NCBI GenBank assembly: GCA_030323885.1
Contig: CM059197.1
Location: 32,392,209-32,456,208 of the forward strand
Source of the DNA: Branchipolynoe longqiensis
Taxonomy: Eukaryota; Annelida; Polychaeta; Phyllodocida; Polynoidae
Reading direction: 5' to 3'
DNA length: 64,000 bases
This document shows positions 10,507 through 21,108 of the stretch, piece by piece. Under the pieces are notes generated by a model. It had not been told where the DNA came from, ran no database searches, and saw nothing but the letters and a program-made list of their open reading frames with translations. The position numbers were made by a program, and so were the translations under genes. The stretch's first letter is position 1. Each line of letters begins with the position of its first letter.

Positions 10507-11059
10507 CTATGAATTGAATCTCTGAGGTAACAACAATTCATGTATGGCTCTGCTTGTCTGCTGTAGCAAAATCATATATTCTATACTTTGAGAACTGTTG
10601 ATTGATTACTCCAATTAATAAATGATTGTAGAGCCTCCTATTATCTTGGCTATGTTTTGTAAGTTAGATTTCACTGTCAGTTGACACAAGTCTAACCACT
10701 TCAGAATTGAATCAGAGATGATCTTTTTTGACATTTGACATGGATCTGACCATTTCGGAATTCAATTTCAATTTCAATGTAGGCCCGTGAATGTGATTTA
10801 CAAGGCTGACAGAATAGATACCACCAGCTTTTCACTGAATTATAGCCCTTGCTGCAAACACAGTGATAAGCCATCAGCAATCAAACGATCATTTTAGAGT
10901 TAAGGTGGTTTGGTGAGTAGTGCAGGGACAGTGTGAATATTATTATAGGATGTGTAGCGGGGGAGGGGTAGGTGGGTCGTAGCTAATGGTCAGGGAGGTG
11001 TTCAGCTGTTGGTGAGATAGATGGTGGTGGTGAGACTCCTAATGTAAGTACCAGGACTG
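10507..11059. other. No gene recognised
   Basis: Unique sequence without a plausible exon. It grades into a G-rich tract. Confidence 0.4.
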
Positions 11060-11180
11060 GCCTCTGGGGGGGGGGGGGGGGGAGGGGGGGGGTGAGGGGT
11101 AAGGGGGGGGGGGAGGGGGAGGAGGGAGGGGGAGGGGGGAAGGGGGAGGGAGGAGGGGGAGGGGAGGGCGGAGTGGGGAG
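11060..11180 (+). repeat. G-rich low-complexity tract
   Basis: About 120 bases of G runs separated by single A or AA, including an unbroken run of about 16 G near 11067. It is a strong G-quadruplex candidate on the plus strand. Confidence 0.85.
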
Positions 11181-11362
11181 GTCAGCAGAGGAGCCAAGCT
11201 CCCTTTTAAGTTATAATCTAACTACGCAAGTTTACACATGAATGGGTATGTGTAAGCAGTCTGAGTAGGTGGGAGGAATGACTTGAAATGGATCAAAGTT
11301 GAAGGCTGAGGCCCATTTGAAAGCATTGAACCCACCCGGCAGGACTAGCATAATTAATGCCT

Positions 11363-11402
<40 letters not shown>
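11363..11402. repeat. (TA)n microsatellite
   Basis: About 19 TA units. Confidence 0.9.
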
Positions 11403-11406
<4 letters not shown>

Positions 11407-11574
11407 GAACATTGGGGTTTATTTTGTACATTAGTTGATTAAGCAGGTCAAAATTCACCCCCAATAGCCGGTGTCTACTTTTTGTGCTGGGTGGGGGGTG
11501 GGGGTGGGGGGGGGGGGATCGTTAAACAAAGAAAAAGGGGGAAACAAGGAAAAAAGAAGAAAATCAATGGCGAG

Positions 11575-11683
11575 AGTTATAATATCCTTACAATTTTAAT
11601 GTTGGGACCCAAATAAAGCGAGCGATATAGGGGAGTAGTCGATCTGTAGAGTGGTCGGTATAGAGAGTTTTTACTGTATATAT
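11575..11683. mobile_element. Partial AGTAAAACCTCTCT-family MITE
   Basis: Corresponds to the right two thirds of the elements at 4762 and 25771, ending GTATAGAGAGTTTTTACTGT. Confidence 0.65.
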
Positions 11684-11779
11684 GTGATGTTTAAGCATTA
11701 TGCGAGTATAAAGGCACGAGAGGGATTATATGTTTATTTCCTACCTTATTACTGATGGGGTGGCTTACTTGATGAATGC

Positions 11780-11806
11780 CCCCCCCCCCCCCCCCCCCCC
11801 CCCCCA
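11780..11806 (+). repeat. Poly-C run
   Basis: About 26 consecutive C residues, the longest homopolymer in the window. The length is likely to be unreliable in any assembly. Confidence 0.85.
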
Positions 11807-11959
11807 CAACCACCTGACCGGTGGCTCCACCGTCGGCACGCTTCTATACTGGACGCTACACTGTTACTTGCGCCCGAGAATGTGTGTATGCATGTACAAA
11901 CGATTAAGCTACCTGCTGACTGGGGACAGACAAATACTAGAAGCAGTTCAGTTGCTCAC

Positions 11960-12156
11960 CATGGGATGTCGCCGATTGGGCCTCTGTGGTTCTGCGTGAA
12001 TATAAATGAGGCTCCTCCTGGCCAATAGACCGTGTCCGAGTCGAACGGGTAGGTCAAGTCGACCATGGCGGACGGCTCCCAGGCTGCAGCAGTTGCACCG
12101 TCAGCGCCCCTAGCGGCGGTGAGCAACAGCGCGGCCAGCGCCACTTGCAGCGACAT
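11960..12156 (-). CDS. First coding exon of a secreted cyclase-family protein (kynurenine formamidase/isatin hydrolase-like)
   Basis: The first ATG after the TATA box is at 12156-12154. The 65 whole codons begin MSLQVALAALLLTAARG, a hydrophobic signal peptide of about 20 residues. After an Ala-rich linker comes MVDLTYPFDSDTVYWPGG, then FIFTQNHRGP and IPW. The sequence (V/I)DL(T/S)-x5-(D/E)-x-T-x-YWP is the conserved N-terminus of the Pfam Cyclase family, metal hydrolases acting on cyclic or formyl amides. The exon ends CCATG|GTGAGC (donor 11954-11959) in phase 2. Family members usually continue after the Trp with WYA and then the EHGGTHxDAP metal site, which would lie in the next exon. I could not find that exon in the 12 kb downstream, so the gene is incomplete here. 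The substrate is unknown. Confidence 0.65.
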
Positions 12157-12266
12157 GTCGATGAGATCTCTGCCCTTGGGAAGGTCCAACCCACCCGTCG
12201 GTGACTGTGGTAGGTATGGGAGCGCGACTGGGGTAAATATAGTCGGTGTCGTCTGCTGTGGTGGTG

Positions 12267-12274
12267 TATTTATA
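12267..12274 (-). promoter_or_regulatory. TATA box of the cyclase-family gene
   Basis: Reads TATAAATA on the minus strand, 111 bp upstream of the ATG. A start about 30 bp downstream (near 12240) would leave a 5' UTR of about 85 nt with no upstream ATG. Confidence 0.5.
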
Positions 12275-12423
12275 GAGAGCGTGACTACATGGTTAGGACA
12301 CCTTTCCGTAACAAACCACTAATTAAAATTCGCCGATAATCGAGTTAAATTAATCAAAATAACGACGCGTAATTCATTGTCCATTAAAGTTCGATACTTA
12401 AAATAACTTTTATTTTGTTTCTG

Positions 12424-12432
12424 TCATATTTG

Positions 12433-12470
<38 letters not shown>
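12424..12470. repeat. (TA)n microsatellite
   Basis: About 19 AT units within an AT-rich stretch. Confidence 0.9.
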
Positions 12471-13436
12471 ACCGTCGGGCTATTCCACTGCGCTTAGGGC
12501 GAGCCTTCGTGTTAATTTATATAATTATTTCCATGTGAATTTCCTGGACCATCCGCGGGCTGCCGCTGCCTCTCGTCCCGTCTGCAGGTAGTCCGTGTCC
12601 TGTCGGTGTCCTTCCCGGGCTAAAGTCGGCCAGCCAGAGTATCATCTAAATACAGAGGTTTGCCCCCTCTCGCATTTATCGGCCTAAAGCAATTACTTGG
12701 TTATTTCAACTAACTGGCTGGTCTACTCGCCTTGCGGTGTATTTAATATGTTTAAATTGATCCAGAACTAAGCAGATGCGCTAGTGTCACTACCACTGTC
12801 ACTGATAATCAGTCTAAGTTACTGTCTTATTTTAGCCAAAAGATCTATACGTTAATTCTGTTCATATGTCTGGCATAATCTCCCCGCAGATGGGTTAAGT
12901 AGCTGCATAAGGCCTATTTAGGCTTAAGGCCCTTAATTATATATATATAAAGGAATCCAATGTTAAGTTTGACCATAGCGGTTTACTCCATAGAAATCTG
13001 GAGGATAGTAAAGAATGCAAGGAACGTTCCAATCTACTTTTCCAAGAGCTCACAGCTTTTTATTCTTAACCAAACTAACATTTGTTCATAGCACATATCG
13101 TAGAAGTATTATGCAAACCCCTCCCCTAATCATTAATTTCAAACAAGTTTAGAATTTCGATAATATAGGCCTAAAACTCGGCTAAAACATCAGAGCGTTA
13201 TTAAATACATCTGATTGGTCTGGGTCCGAATGCCCGACCTTTCATCGTTGCCAGGTGAGTCACAATTTGCGTCTCCTAGCAACGCTTTACGGCCGGAAAC
13301 CCGGTGCCCCGTGAATCTTTGGCATTCACGAGTCTGCCATGGCGAGTAGCCCGTATTTCCAAATGCGGGTTAATCAGCGCACGCTCGTGAATGTCACAAG
13401 GCGAGTAGTCTTGCCCACTTCATATATATATATATA
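12471..13436. other. No gene recognised; sequence upstream of the cyclase-family gene
   Basis: Mixed-composition sequence without a supported frame. CpG-containing stretches lie near 12480-12620 and 13260-13420. Confidence 0.4.
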
Positions 13437-14242
13437 TGGGTCACTCTCCTAAAAACTGGTCAGCATGGGACGGGATTTTAAAACATCAATAAAAAAACTT
13501 CCTACTTATTCTTTTCCTTATACTTTTCACATTCATGTTCAGATTTGATGAAAGAAATAAGGGAAATAAAATAAACTGTGTGCAACTTTGGTCCTTTTAG
13601 TTATGAAGTGTTTTTGTACAAAAAAAAACCATTTTACAGTCAGCCATTTATAACATGACATATGGGACATGGTTGGATCCTTACTAACATCTTGTATTGC
13701 ATTGATATATCAAGCAAAACAGTTCCCCAATCAAAAAGGAAGTATTTATTAACATGTATGCATGCTTAAATTTAAAATAAAAAATTTGATATCTTCAGAA
13801 ATAACATTACAAATTTCTGTTACACGTGTAACCAGTGGTGTCTGGATGCCACACAAATATTGTACACTAATTATTCAGTGAATAAAGCATGGCTGGGACT
13901 TACTTTTTTTTATCAATATAAGCACTACATATTTCTGTATATTATGCCATGATTAATATGTTTCTAAGTATGATATTATTTAATTCTGATTAGATTGTTA
14001 TTAAGCAGACTGTGTGGTGTCCTAAACATATGTTACATGTGTGACACACATGTTATACTACCATAAGACATAGCTTAATCATGGACTACACCTTTATTTT
14101 TTATCTCATCAATTTAAATTTTATATAGATGTAAAGGGGAGATGTCCAGCTTTCATTTGAAACCAAAAAATGGAAAAAATTCAAATATTAGATTTTAACT
14201 CTCCATGTGACACTTCTGACCAGTTTTCAGGAGAGTGACCCA
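13437..14242. mobile_element. 804-bp DNA transposon with 26-bp inverted repeats
   Basis: The ends GGGTCACTCTCCTAAAAACT-GGTCAG (13438) and its inverted partner CTGACCAGTTTTCAG-GAGAGTGACCC (ending 14241) match at 25 of 26 positions. The element sits inside a TA repeat, with TATATATA on both sides, so the target duplication cannot be read. The interior is AT-rich and has no frame, so it is non-autonomous. I saw no second copy in the window. Confidence 0.85.
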
Positions 14243-14895
14243 TATATATACACATTTTGGGGATTTCAGAATGAATGTATTATCAAACATTAAAACTGAA
14301 GTTAAAACATATGAATATTTAGACTAAGTAGAAAAATAAAGACTGCAGAGACTATTAAAGTTTATTTACAGAATAATATGCTGACAAATGAAGTAATGAG
14401 ACAATAATAAATAATATTTTCTCACTTATAACAATTGGTGTAACTTATAATATTACAGTTCGTGCTTAAATTTAAATGGACTACTGTATATAAAAGAAGA
14501 GAAAAAACTTCAGTTTTGGGAACTTTACAGATTTCACAATTTTGGATAAGGCAATATGGACTTGTAGCACTATACCAGGATGTTGTGGTATTCGGGGTCA
14601 AGGTCTCGCGGCATTTGGTCATCAGATATAGCGCGATGATGAATGATTAGCAACACCGCGCTGTCCCAAATCATTGCCTACAAATTAAATCGGAGCTGTT
14701 TTCAGCAGCCTTGCCAAGTATTGTCAAGATTTGTCAAATACCAGAGGCTACTCATCTAAGCCTGTCTGCCTGGAGCTTCTTTGTTGCAGAGTCAGTTCAG
14801 AATATGTACATGTGCCTATATCAACTATGTTAAGATTAAAGAAACCATGTGAGTACAATGTTGTCTTCTTGTGGATGTTATATTTACATTGTACG
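14243..14895. other. No gene recognised
   Basis: AT-rich sequence. Frames of 60-66 codons on both strands lack domains. Confidence 0.4.
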
Positions 14896-15610
14896 ACTGG
14901 GCGCGGTGGCTGAATCGGTAGAGCACAAGATCGGAAGATCGGGAGTTCGCGAGTTCGGTTCCCGGTCGAGTCAAACCAATGACTTAAAAATTGATACTTG
15001 TTGCTTCCTAGCCTGGTGCTCAGCATTATTAGGATAGGGCAAGGGCTGGTTAGCTCGGTGTCAGGATAATGTGACTGAGCGGGATATCAGGTCATGGTGC
15101 CAGCGGCCTGATTTCCGAGTGGGGCAGCACTATAACATCGCCATGAGTGCACACTGTCACAAGTCGGTACCCGTCCTGGGGCCGTATGCACCAGTCAGTG
15201 TTAGGGCCGTAACCGCGGTTTGGCAAGCTCCACACATCTAACTGTGGAAAATCCGTATGCATCAATCGGCGCCAGCGCTAACCGCAGACTTTAGCCTAGG
15301 CTAAGCTAAACCACTTTCAGATTTGGGGTAACGGGCTACTGGGTCCAGTTAGTGTGGCGGCCGCCGATATATTAGAGCCAAATCTATTCAATGCGATCAT
15401 ATTTAACAGATTTACATACGCAATAAGTGAAATTTAATCAAATTAACGCTAAAATCGAACTGTTATTAACGCACTCGCCGCATTGGCGGAATTATTAATA
15501 TTGTTGAATCGACGAATGTAAAGTAAACAAATCGCCACCGCCGCTTCGACGTCGATATCCATACTGTCGCATATCAACAAAACACATATCTCCGCCGCCA
15601 TCGCCGCCGT

Positions 15611-15642
<32 letters not shown>

Positions 15643-16019
15643 AATCGGCGGCAATATATTAGGCCCAAATCTATTGAATGCTGTCATATTTAACAGAATT
15701 ACATACGACATAAGTGAAATTTGATCAATTTAACCCTAAATTCGAACCGATATTAACGCCGCTGCCACATTGGCGGCATTATTCATATTGTCGAATCTAG
15801 GGATTTCCAAAATCTATAAATAAGTACACGGTTAGCTATCCGCCCCAGCTAGTACATTGGTGCATACCACTTGACCTATTTCTCCAACCCGCTGCTACCC
15901 GGAGGTAGCTATCCCAGAGCTAGCCCCTCGCACCGGCTAAGCCTAACACTGATTGGTGCATACGGCCCCTGATATGACCTTAGATGTTGCTAGGACGTAA
16001 AACTACAACAAGCAAACAA
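14896..16019 (+). mobile_element. SINE-A split by a 790-bp MITE
   Basis: The head begins ACTGGGCGCGGTGGCTGAAT, and the body runs to GGTACCCGTCCTG at 15178. It resumes at 15969 with CTGATATGACCTTAGATGTT and ends in an AACAAGCAAACAAA tail. Removing the insert restores the family sequence GTCCTGATATGACC. Confidence 0.95.
15179..15968. mobile_element. MITE, GGGCCGTATGCACC ends, CTG target duplication
   Basis: The ends GGGCCGTATGCACCAGTCAG and the inverted CTGATTGGTGCATACGGCCC match over 27 bp with one mismatch. Target duplication CTG lies at 15176-15178 and 15969-15971. PIF/Harbinger transposases make 3-bp duplications, so that superfamily is likely. The interior has no frame. It contains a (CCG)n run near 15600-15640 and an internal direct repeat: the ATATTAGAGCCAAATCTATT region near 15370 and again near 15655, about 290 bp apart. 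Confidence 0.85.
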
Positions 16020-16029
16020 ATTTACATTG

Positions 16030-16244
16030 TGTATTGTATGCATGGTATATATTATACATATTATATATATTATAAATAGTATATATAAATTATATATATT
16101 ATATATACTATGCTATGTAATATATATTATATTTAGTATATATTACATCACTTATACTATATATTATACTATATAACATATTATATAATATATAATATAT
16201 ATACATGTAATATGTATAATATATATAATATATATATCATATAT
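16030..16244. repeat. TA-rich tract, left flank of Ngaro-1
   Basis: Irregular TATATA/ATTATA sequence of more than 200 bp. A similar tract follows the element at 21133, which suggests that one tract was split by the insertion. Confidence 0.85.
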
Positions 16245-16594
16245 AATTCACCAACGAGACACCAAGACAACACATTTATATATAATATTTGGACAGATTT
16301 AATAATTCAATCTGCTCAAGTTACAACAACGCTGAATCTCGGATGCTAGGAGGCGCATGGCCAGACAGGTTAGGTTAGTGCTCACGAGGAATGAGCTGCA
16401 GTTCGTGCGTGATCAGTCGTATAATACAATGCTTGTCGGCGACAGTGGCCTCTTGAGTAATATAGTTCAAATAGAGTCAGTAACATCATAGTTCAATTTA
16501 GAGACAGAAACATCGTAGTTCGGCGCTGATTGCTGAAAGAAACATGTTAACAAGATAGATCGTAACTGAAATCGTACCAGCTCCCGACCAGCGC

Positions 16595-17550
16595 TCAAAC
16601 CAATAAAGTTCCGAGCGCTGCGGGAGCTGCTGAGACGTGAAACGCTTCCAGGTAGGAGTGAACTGCCGAGCTTCGCCAGGTCCCCGCCGCCATTAACTGG
16701 TCCAAGGTTAGCCCAGAACCCTGACACGCTTGAGCCGCCCCTCGCCTAAGTCCATGCAGCGTCAGACCCTTGTCGACCCCGAAGGCCGTATAGGACGCTA
16801 CTTTGAGGGCTCTGGTAAGAGTCGACAGAGTGAGCTGACAACGGTCGGGCAAGAGGAACGCTGGGGACTCCGGCGTCGGGGTTACCACTGAGATGTAGTT
16901 AGCCCAAGCAGTCACGGGGCAGCAAATGGAACCCGGCAAGGCCGGCAGTCGGAAGACCACAGGAAGTTCAGATGAGGACCTTGTCTTTGATGATCTCAGG
17001 GTTACTGTGAGAGAACCCTTGCGTAGTCGGATGTCATTACCCTTGAGTACATGCTGAGAGCTAGTTGCTCCAGAGGAAAGGGGAGCGAGGTTCGACTGCC
17101 TAATTAGTGTGAAGTATGCTATGAGGAGGGCAACAATAATCACATGAGGCCTAGGAGACATGTTTGCTAGCGCCCCTATAATGGCCTTAAACTCTTGGGG
17201 GGTAACCGGGGTGGCTCTACTGACTACATGTTTCGATGCTTTAAGTATGCCCCTCTTAAAGGTAGTGAGCTCCGGCGCTTCGAAGGCCAAGCCATCTCCT
17301 GAGGTGCCGAGCACCCACACTTTGACGGAACTGAAATAATTCAGCACCGCGCCTGGGGATTTCAGCCTGTCTGACAACAATAATAAGAACGAAAGAAGAT
17401 CATAAATAGACGGGGAGCTCGCGAGTAACTTGTGCTTGACGCAGAAGTCTAGGTACAATCTCACATGGGCGGCTTTATTCCGCCACGTTCGTGGAGCCAG
17501 CGCGCAGGAGTAGAGGTTAACGAGTCGATTGTGGTGACTCAGTGTGTATC
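16595..17550 (-). CDS. Ngaro-1 tyrosine recombinase (YR), probably a spliced exon
   Basis: Open for 318 codons from the acceptor TTCCAG|GATAC to a stop at 16595. The N-terminal SAM-like part reads LVNLYSCALAPRTWRNKAAHVRLYL and YDLLSFLLLLSDRLKSPGAV. The catalytic domain shows IRQSNL (first Arg), RSSKTR (Lys), LHGLRRGAAQ (His and second Arg, near 16733-16759) and GTWRSSAVHSYL, with the Tyr nucleophile near 16653. The role is to integrate the cDNA circle by strand exchange. There is no ATG near the start: the frame opens at GYTLSHHN with none upstream, and its first Met comes late (ANMSPRP). Expression therefore most likely needs splicing to gag (see the hairpin and donor entry) or another non-standard start. 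The catalytic residues look intact. Confidence 0.85.
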
Positions 17551-17586
17551 CTGGAAGATAGAGGCAAAAGAATTACTATCTTCCAG
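17551..17586 (-). promoter_or_regulatory. Conserved hairpin over the YR splice acceptor (Ngaro-1)
   Basis: The minus strand has CTGGAAGATAG, a 14-nt loop rich in pyrimidines, then CTATCTTCCAG: an 11-bp perfect stem. The final AG of the 3' arm is the putative acceptor. The partner donor is GCT|GTAAGT at 19758-19763. Ngaro-2 has the same structure at 50765-50803 (12-bp stem, 15-nt loop) although the proteins have diverged. Confidence 0.7.
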
Positions 17587-17595
17587 TGAGAGTAG

Positions 17596-17915
17596 TTAGA
17601 TGTTACCTGACAATAGATCAAGTGAGACATGAACGTTTACTTCAACAAGATTACGATCAGCACACATTTTCTGTGCTTTAGTGGAGGCTAGAGTTGAGTG
17701 GGGGGATCTACTCAATGCATCTGCTAGAATTAACTCATTCCCGGGCTTATGAAGCACTTCGATATCACAATTTTGATGAGCGGCGATCAACCATAGCTGT
17801 CTGGCGCATGCACAGAGCACTTTCTCTTTACCTTTCCCTGACTCTAGGACCTGTTGTGAGGACAGACTATCCGTGTTCACCTTGATCAAATAGTCATGTG
17901 GTTCTTGTGGCATTA
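17596..17915 (-). pseudogene. Ngaro-1 RNase H C-terminal part, out of frame
   Basis: Reads QEPHDYLIKVNTDSLSSQQVLESGKGKEKVLCACARQLW, then IEVLHKPGNELILADALSRSPHS. The Asp of VNTDS and of LADALS are the third and fourth RNase H acidic residues. The first two (IECDSTLKAGG and the Glu of QLEALNLVHA) are in the upstream frame, which stops at TAA 17913-17915. Stop and next ATG overlap as TAATG. In Ngaro-2 the same region reads through (LVHAVASLLPLRSHEFKIVVNTD), so Ngaro-1 has a small indel here. Reinitiation at the overlapping ATG would yield only half of the domain, so loss of function is the simpler reading. Confidence 0.75.
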
Positions 17916-20900
17916 AGCATGTACTAAGTTGAGGGCTTCTAGTTGAGTTATGGCTAGTTCTCTTTGCAATAGCTCATCATCATAGATTGACTTATAGAAT
18001 GCTACTTTGGAGAAAGCACCTCCCGCCTTTAAGGTGGAGTCGCATTCTATCACCCAGTCAGTTCGAGGGGCCTGTGGAATCAATTGCTTACCGTTATATG
18101 CACTCGCGAAACATTGAAACCATTCGAGGTCCCTCAGCATATCCTTATCGAAAGCGTATTGACCTGTATAAGGGGCTTTCCTTAACGCTTCTAAGACTCT
18201 ATTCGAAAACCTGACTGCTGGTTTGATACATTTAGAGAGATGTTGCAGCTTGCCTGCTAAGCTTTGGAGCTGTTTCCTAGAGCAAGTCACCTTAGTTTCC
18301 CAGAGTCGACACTCATCTAAGACATCCTGCAACTTCTCTTGTGGCAAGGTAACTGTCATGTTAACAGAGTCGATAAGAAAGCCTAGCCAAGTGATGGAGG
18401 TAGAAGGGGGGGTACACTTTTCCATAGCTAGGCTGAGGCCGAGCTGTGATGTCAAGTTAATAAATTCAGCGTAGGCTGAAGACGCCTTCATTTCCGTGTT
18501 CTCAATACCTATAAAGTCATCTAAGTAGCATAGAGAAAAAATATTTTGATTGCGTAGAAGCCACACCACAGCTCTGGTAGTTCTCGCACATGCTAGTGCA
18601 GAGGTTCTACAGCCAAAGGGGGGCGCTAGATCTAGATACATTTTACCATTTATCGAGATCCCTAACAGCGGGAGGGAGAGCGGGCACACTCTCAGCTGGC
18701 GATAGGCTCGCGCCAGATCGCCGCCCCGCATCCAGGCACCCTTGCCTAACGTCGTCAATCTATCGGTAAGGGTTGAGACTGAGGGAAGGGAAAAGCTAAA
18801 GGGCTTCCCTAGATAGTACCCCTTAACTATACCCGCATTTACACTCCTCCCTTTAGGAAAGCTTAAGTCGATAATTATTCTTTTCTGTAATGAATTCTTT
18901 TTTGGTCTTGTCATCATTGGGCTTATTTGACACCAGGGTTCAAAGGGCAGATCCTGAAATGGGCCTAGAAGCGCGCCCAATGATAATTCTTTATCTACAA
19001 ACGCAGAAATATGCTGAATATCATCAGGCGATGCTGAATGGTTCTTATACGTGGGTGTAGGTATCGAAGTGGAGGAGTAATCAATAGGCCATCCAAACTC
19101 TAAATGTTCTACTAGTAATACATCTGGATAATTAAGGAGAACGGCACGCCATTTTGGGATATTTAGGCCAGAGGGTATTGGTATTTTTGCCCCCATGTAG
19201 TTGGGAAGACCAGTTGAGCGAACTTCATTGTAGGTATGGTTATAGTTAGAGCTAAGAGTCTCCCATGATAGTTTACGGGTAACGGGCCAGAAATTAGTTA
19301 GCGAATCCCTAAACTCCAATGGTGAGGGAGGGGGGACAAATGTAGGAGACTGAACTGCCGGGAGGGCCGCTAATACAACTTCAATAGGGGCATCGAACCA
19401 GTTAGCTGTTAGTGGTGGGAAAGAAACATCATTATTTGCAATTAACGGAAGATTTAACGTAGTTACAGGCTTCAAGGTCGTAGGTTCAGACCCATTATTA
19501 TGTTTCACTTTCTCAGACTTAGTAATCACTTGTCGATTAGGACTCAGACATTCAGCTTCTAGCAGTTCCGCCGGGTTGCGGTTATCAGTGCATTGTGGGT
19601 CATAGATACTTGATGGTTGCTTAGTTACTAGCGATAAGGCGGCCGTAGATGGAAACTCGGGCGACATGTTATCAATACGTGGCTCATTAAAATTACTGTG
19701 TGTTACATTAGACGAAATAACAGTAGATTTAGCTGGGAGAGACATATCATTATTACAACTTACAGCAGTACCAGCCGCCTCTGCGGCCTTCTTGTCTAGG
19801 AATTTCCTTTTTTTCATACAATCCTGCTCCCTATGCTGAAGCACTCTTTTAAACTTGTAGGCGCACCACGCACAAATATGGGGAGCCCGATCAGGAACAG
19901 TGCCATGCGACATATTGAACCCACACTCCTTGCCCCAGTTCCAATTGTAGCAGGGCTTGCCATCAGAGTCTCTAGAGTATTCTTCTCGTTGGTTAACGGG
20001 CAAGGGATTAACTGGCGCAGCGGACCCGGCTTGCCCAGTAGCAGATGATTGAACCGGAGCCCGACTGGTAGTGGCCGGGGTATATCGAGACTCAGAAGCA
20101 TATTGGCCAGCCCCGCGAGATTGAAGCGCCCGCACCGCCTCTGTAGACACGTCACGCTGTACGTCCTTAATCGCAATAGGATCTAGCCACCCCTCTTTAA
20201 GACGCCCGTCTGCCACCATCTGGAAAATCCTCTCAGATCACCGATGGCAAGTGGGCCAATCCCACGTTATTGCCATCCTTGCTAAGTCTTCCTCTTGTTG
20301 GAAAACCGCCGACACCCATGGTCGAGGAAAGTCAGGTTGAGCCAACATTAGTCTGAGAGCAAAGAAATATTCGGCCCAGGAAGCCTCACCTATCCCTATC
20401 TTCTTACATGAATCACCCCTGGTTATAAAGTTATGCGGGTAGAATTGCGTACCTGGGGGTTTGTGGAGCGCATGTGTTGAGTTGATCAGGAAATCTGTGG
20501 TTATCGGAGGTTGAGGTTGCGGCTGATGGTAGAGCGGAGCAGCCACGGCCGCCACCGGGGCCACGGCCGCCGGCTGAGGAAGGCCCGGAGCAAGGGAGGC
20601 GGGAGCTGGGCGCGACGTTGAAGCAACACGTGTGACGACAGGAGGCAACCTCTCAGGCCCACGATGTCGGAGGGTCGGAGTGAAGGAAGAGAATCCGGAC
20701 CTCGGGGTTCAGGCCAGGATCGGCGGCGAGTAGGGACCTGGTGCTTGAGTTCGTGGACTTGGTTTGTCAGCGAGTTGCTCTAGGGCAAGCAGTCTGGCCT
20801 CCAAGCCGGAGAGACTGCCGGTAGCTGAGCGAGGGGTTTGCGGCTGCTCCACCGCGATTGATGAGGCATCTGAGCTCGACTCATCTGAAGAAACCTGAGG

Positions 20901-20996
20901 ACGACACGAGGAGACCTGTGTTCGGGGTCTCAAACCTCGCCGAGACACACTGGATGAACCAGGTGGCCGCCCGCGGCGTTTCCTAGTAGGAGGCAT
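17913..20996 (-). pseudogene. Ngaro-1 gag-RT frame with two in-frame TGA codons
   Basis: From ATG 20996 one frame runs 1028 codons to 17913, broken only by TGA at 20709 and TGA at 20238. The second replaces the Trp of the conserved PTCRRWSER segment. Order: N-terminal MPPTRKRRGRPPG (AT-hook core RGRP); Ser/Pro-rich linker; capsid-like WAEYFFALRL and ARMAITWDWPTC; a Cys/His cluster GKPCYNWNWGKECGF...HICAWCAYKFKR...HREQDC; then RT with RIIIDLSFPKGRSVN, GDLARAYRQLRV (catalytic Asp) and YLDDF (18513-18527); then the RNase H start IECDSTLKAGG. It makes element cDNA. The region from 19763 down to 17551 is probably also an intron for the gag-YR RNA. Remarkably open for a dead copy. Confidence 0.85.
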
Positions 20997-21108
20997 AGTT
21001 GTACCGCTAGACGTTGAAATTACTTGTTGCCGGCTCGGGGTTCGGTGGTCGAGTGACGAGAGCGCGACTTGTACCAGGATCCACCTGGCGTCTCGTTGGC
21101 GAATTACA

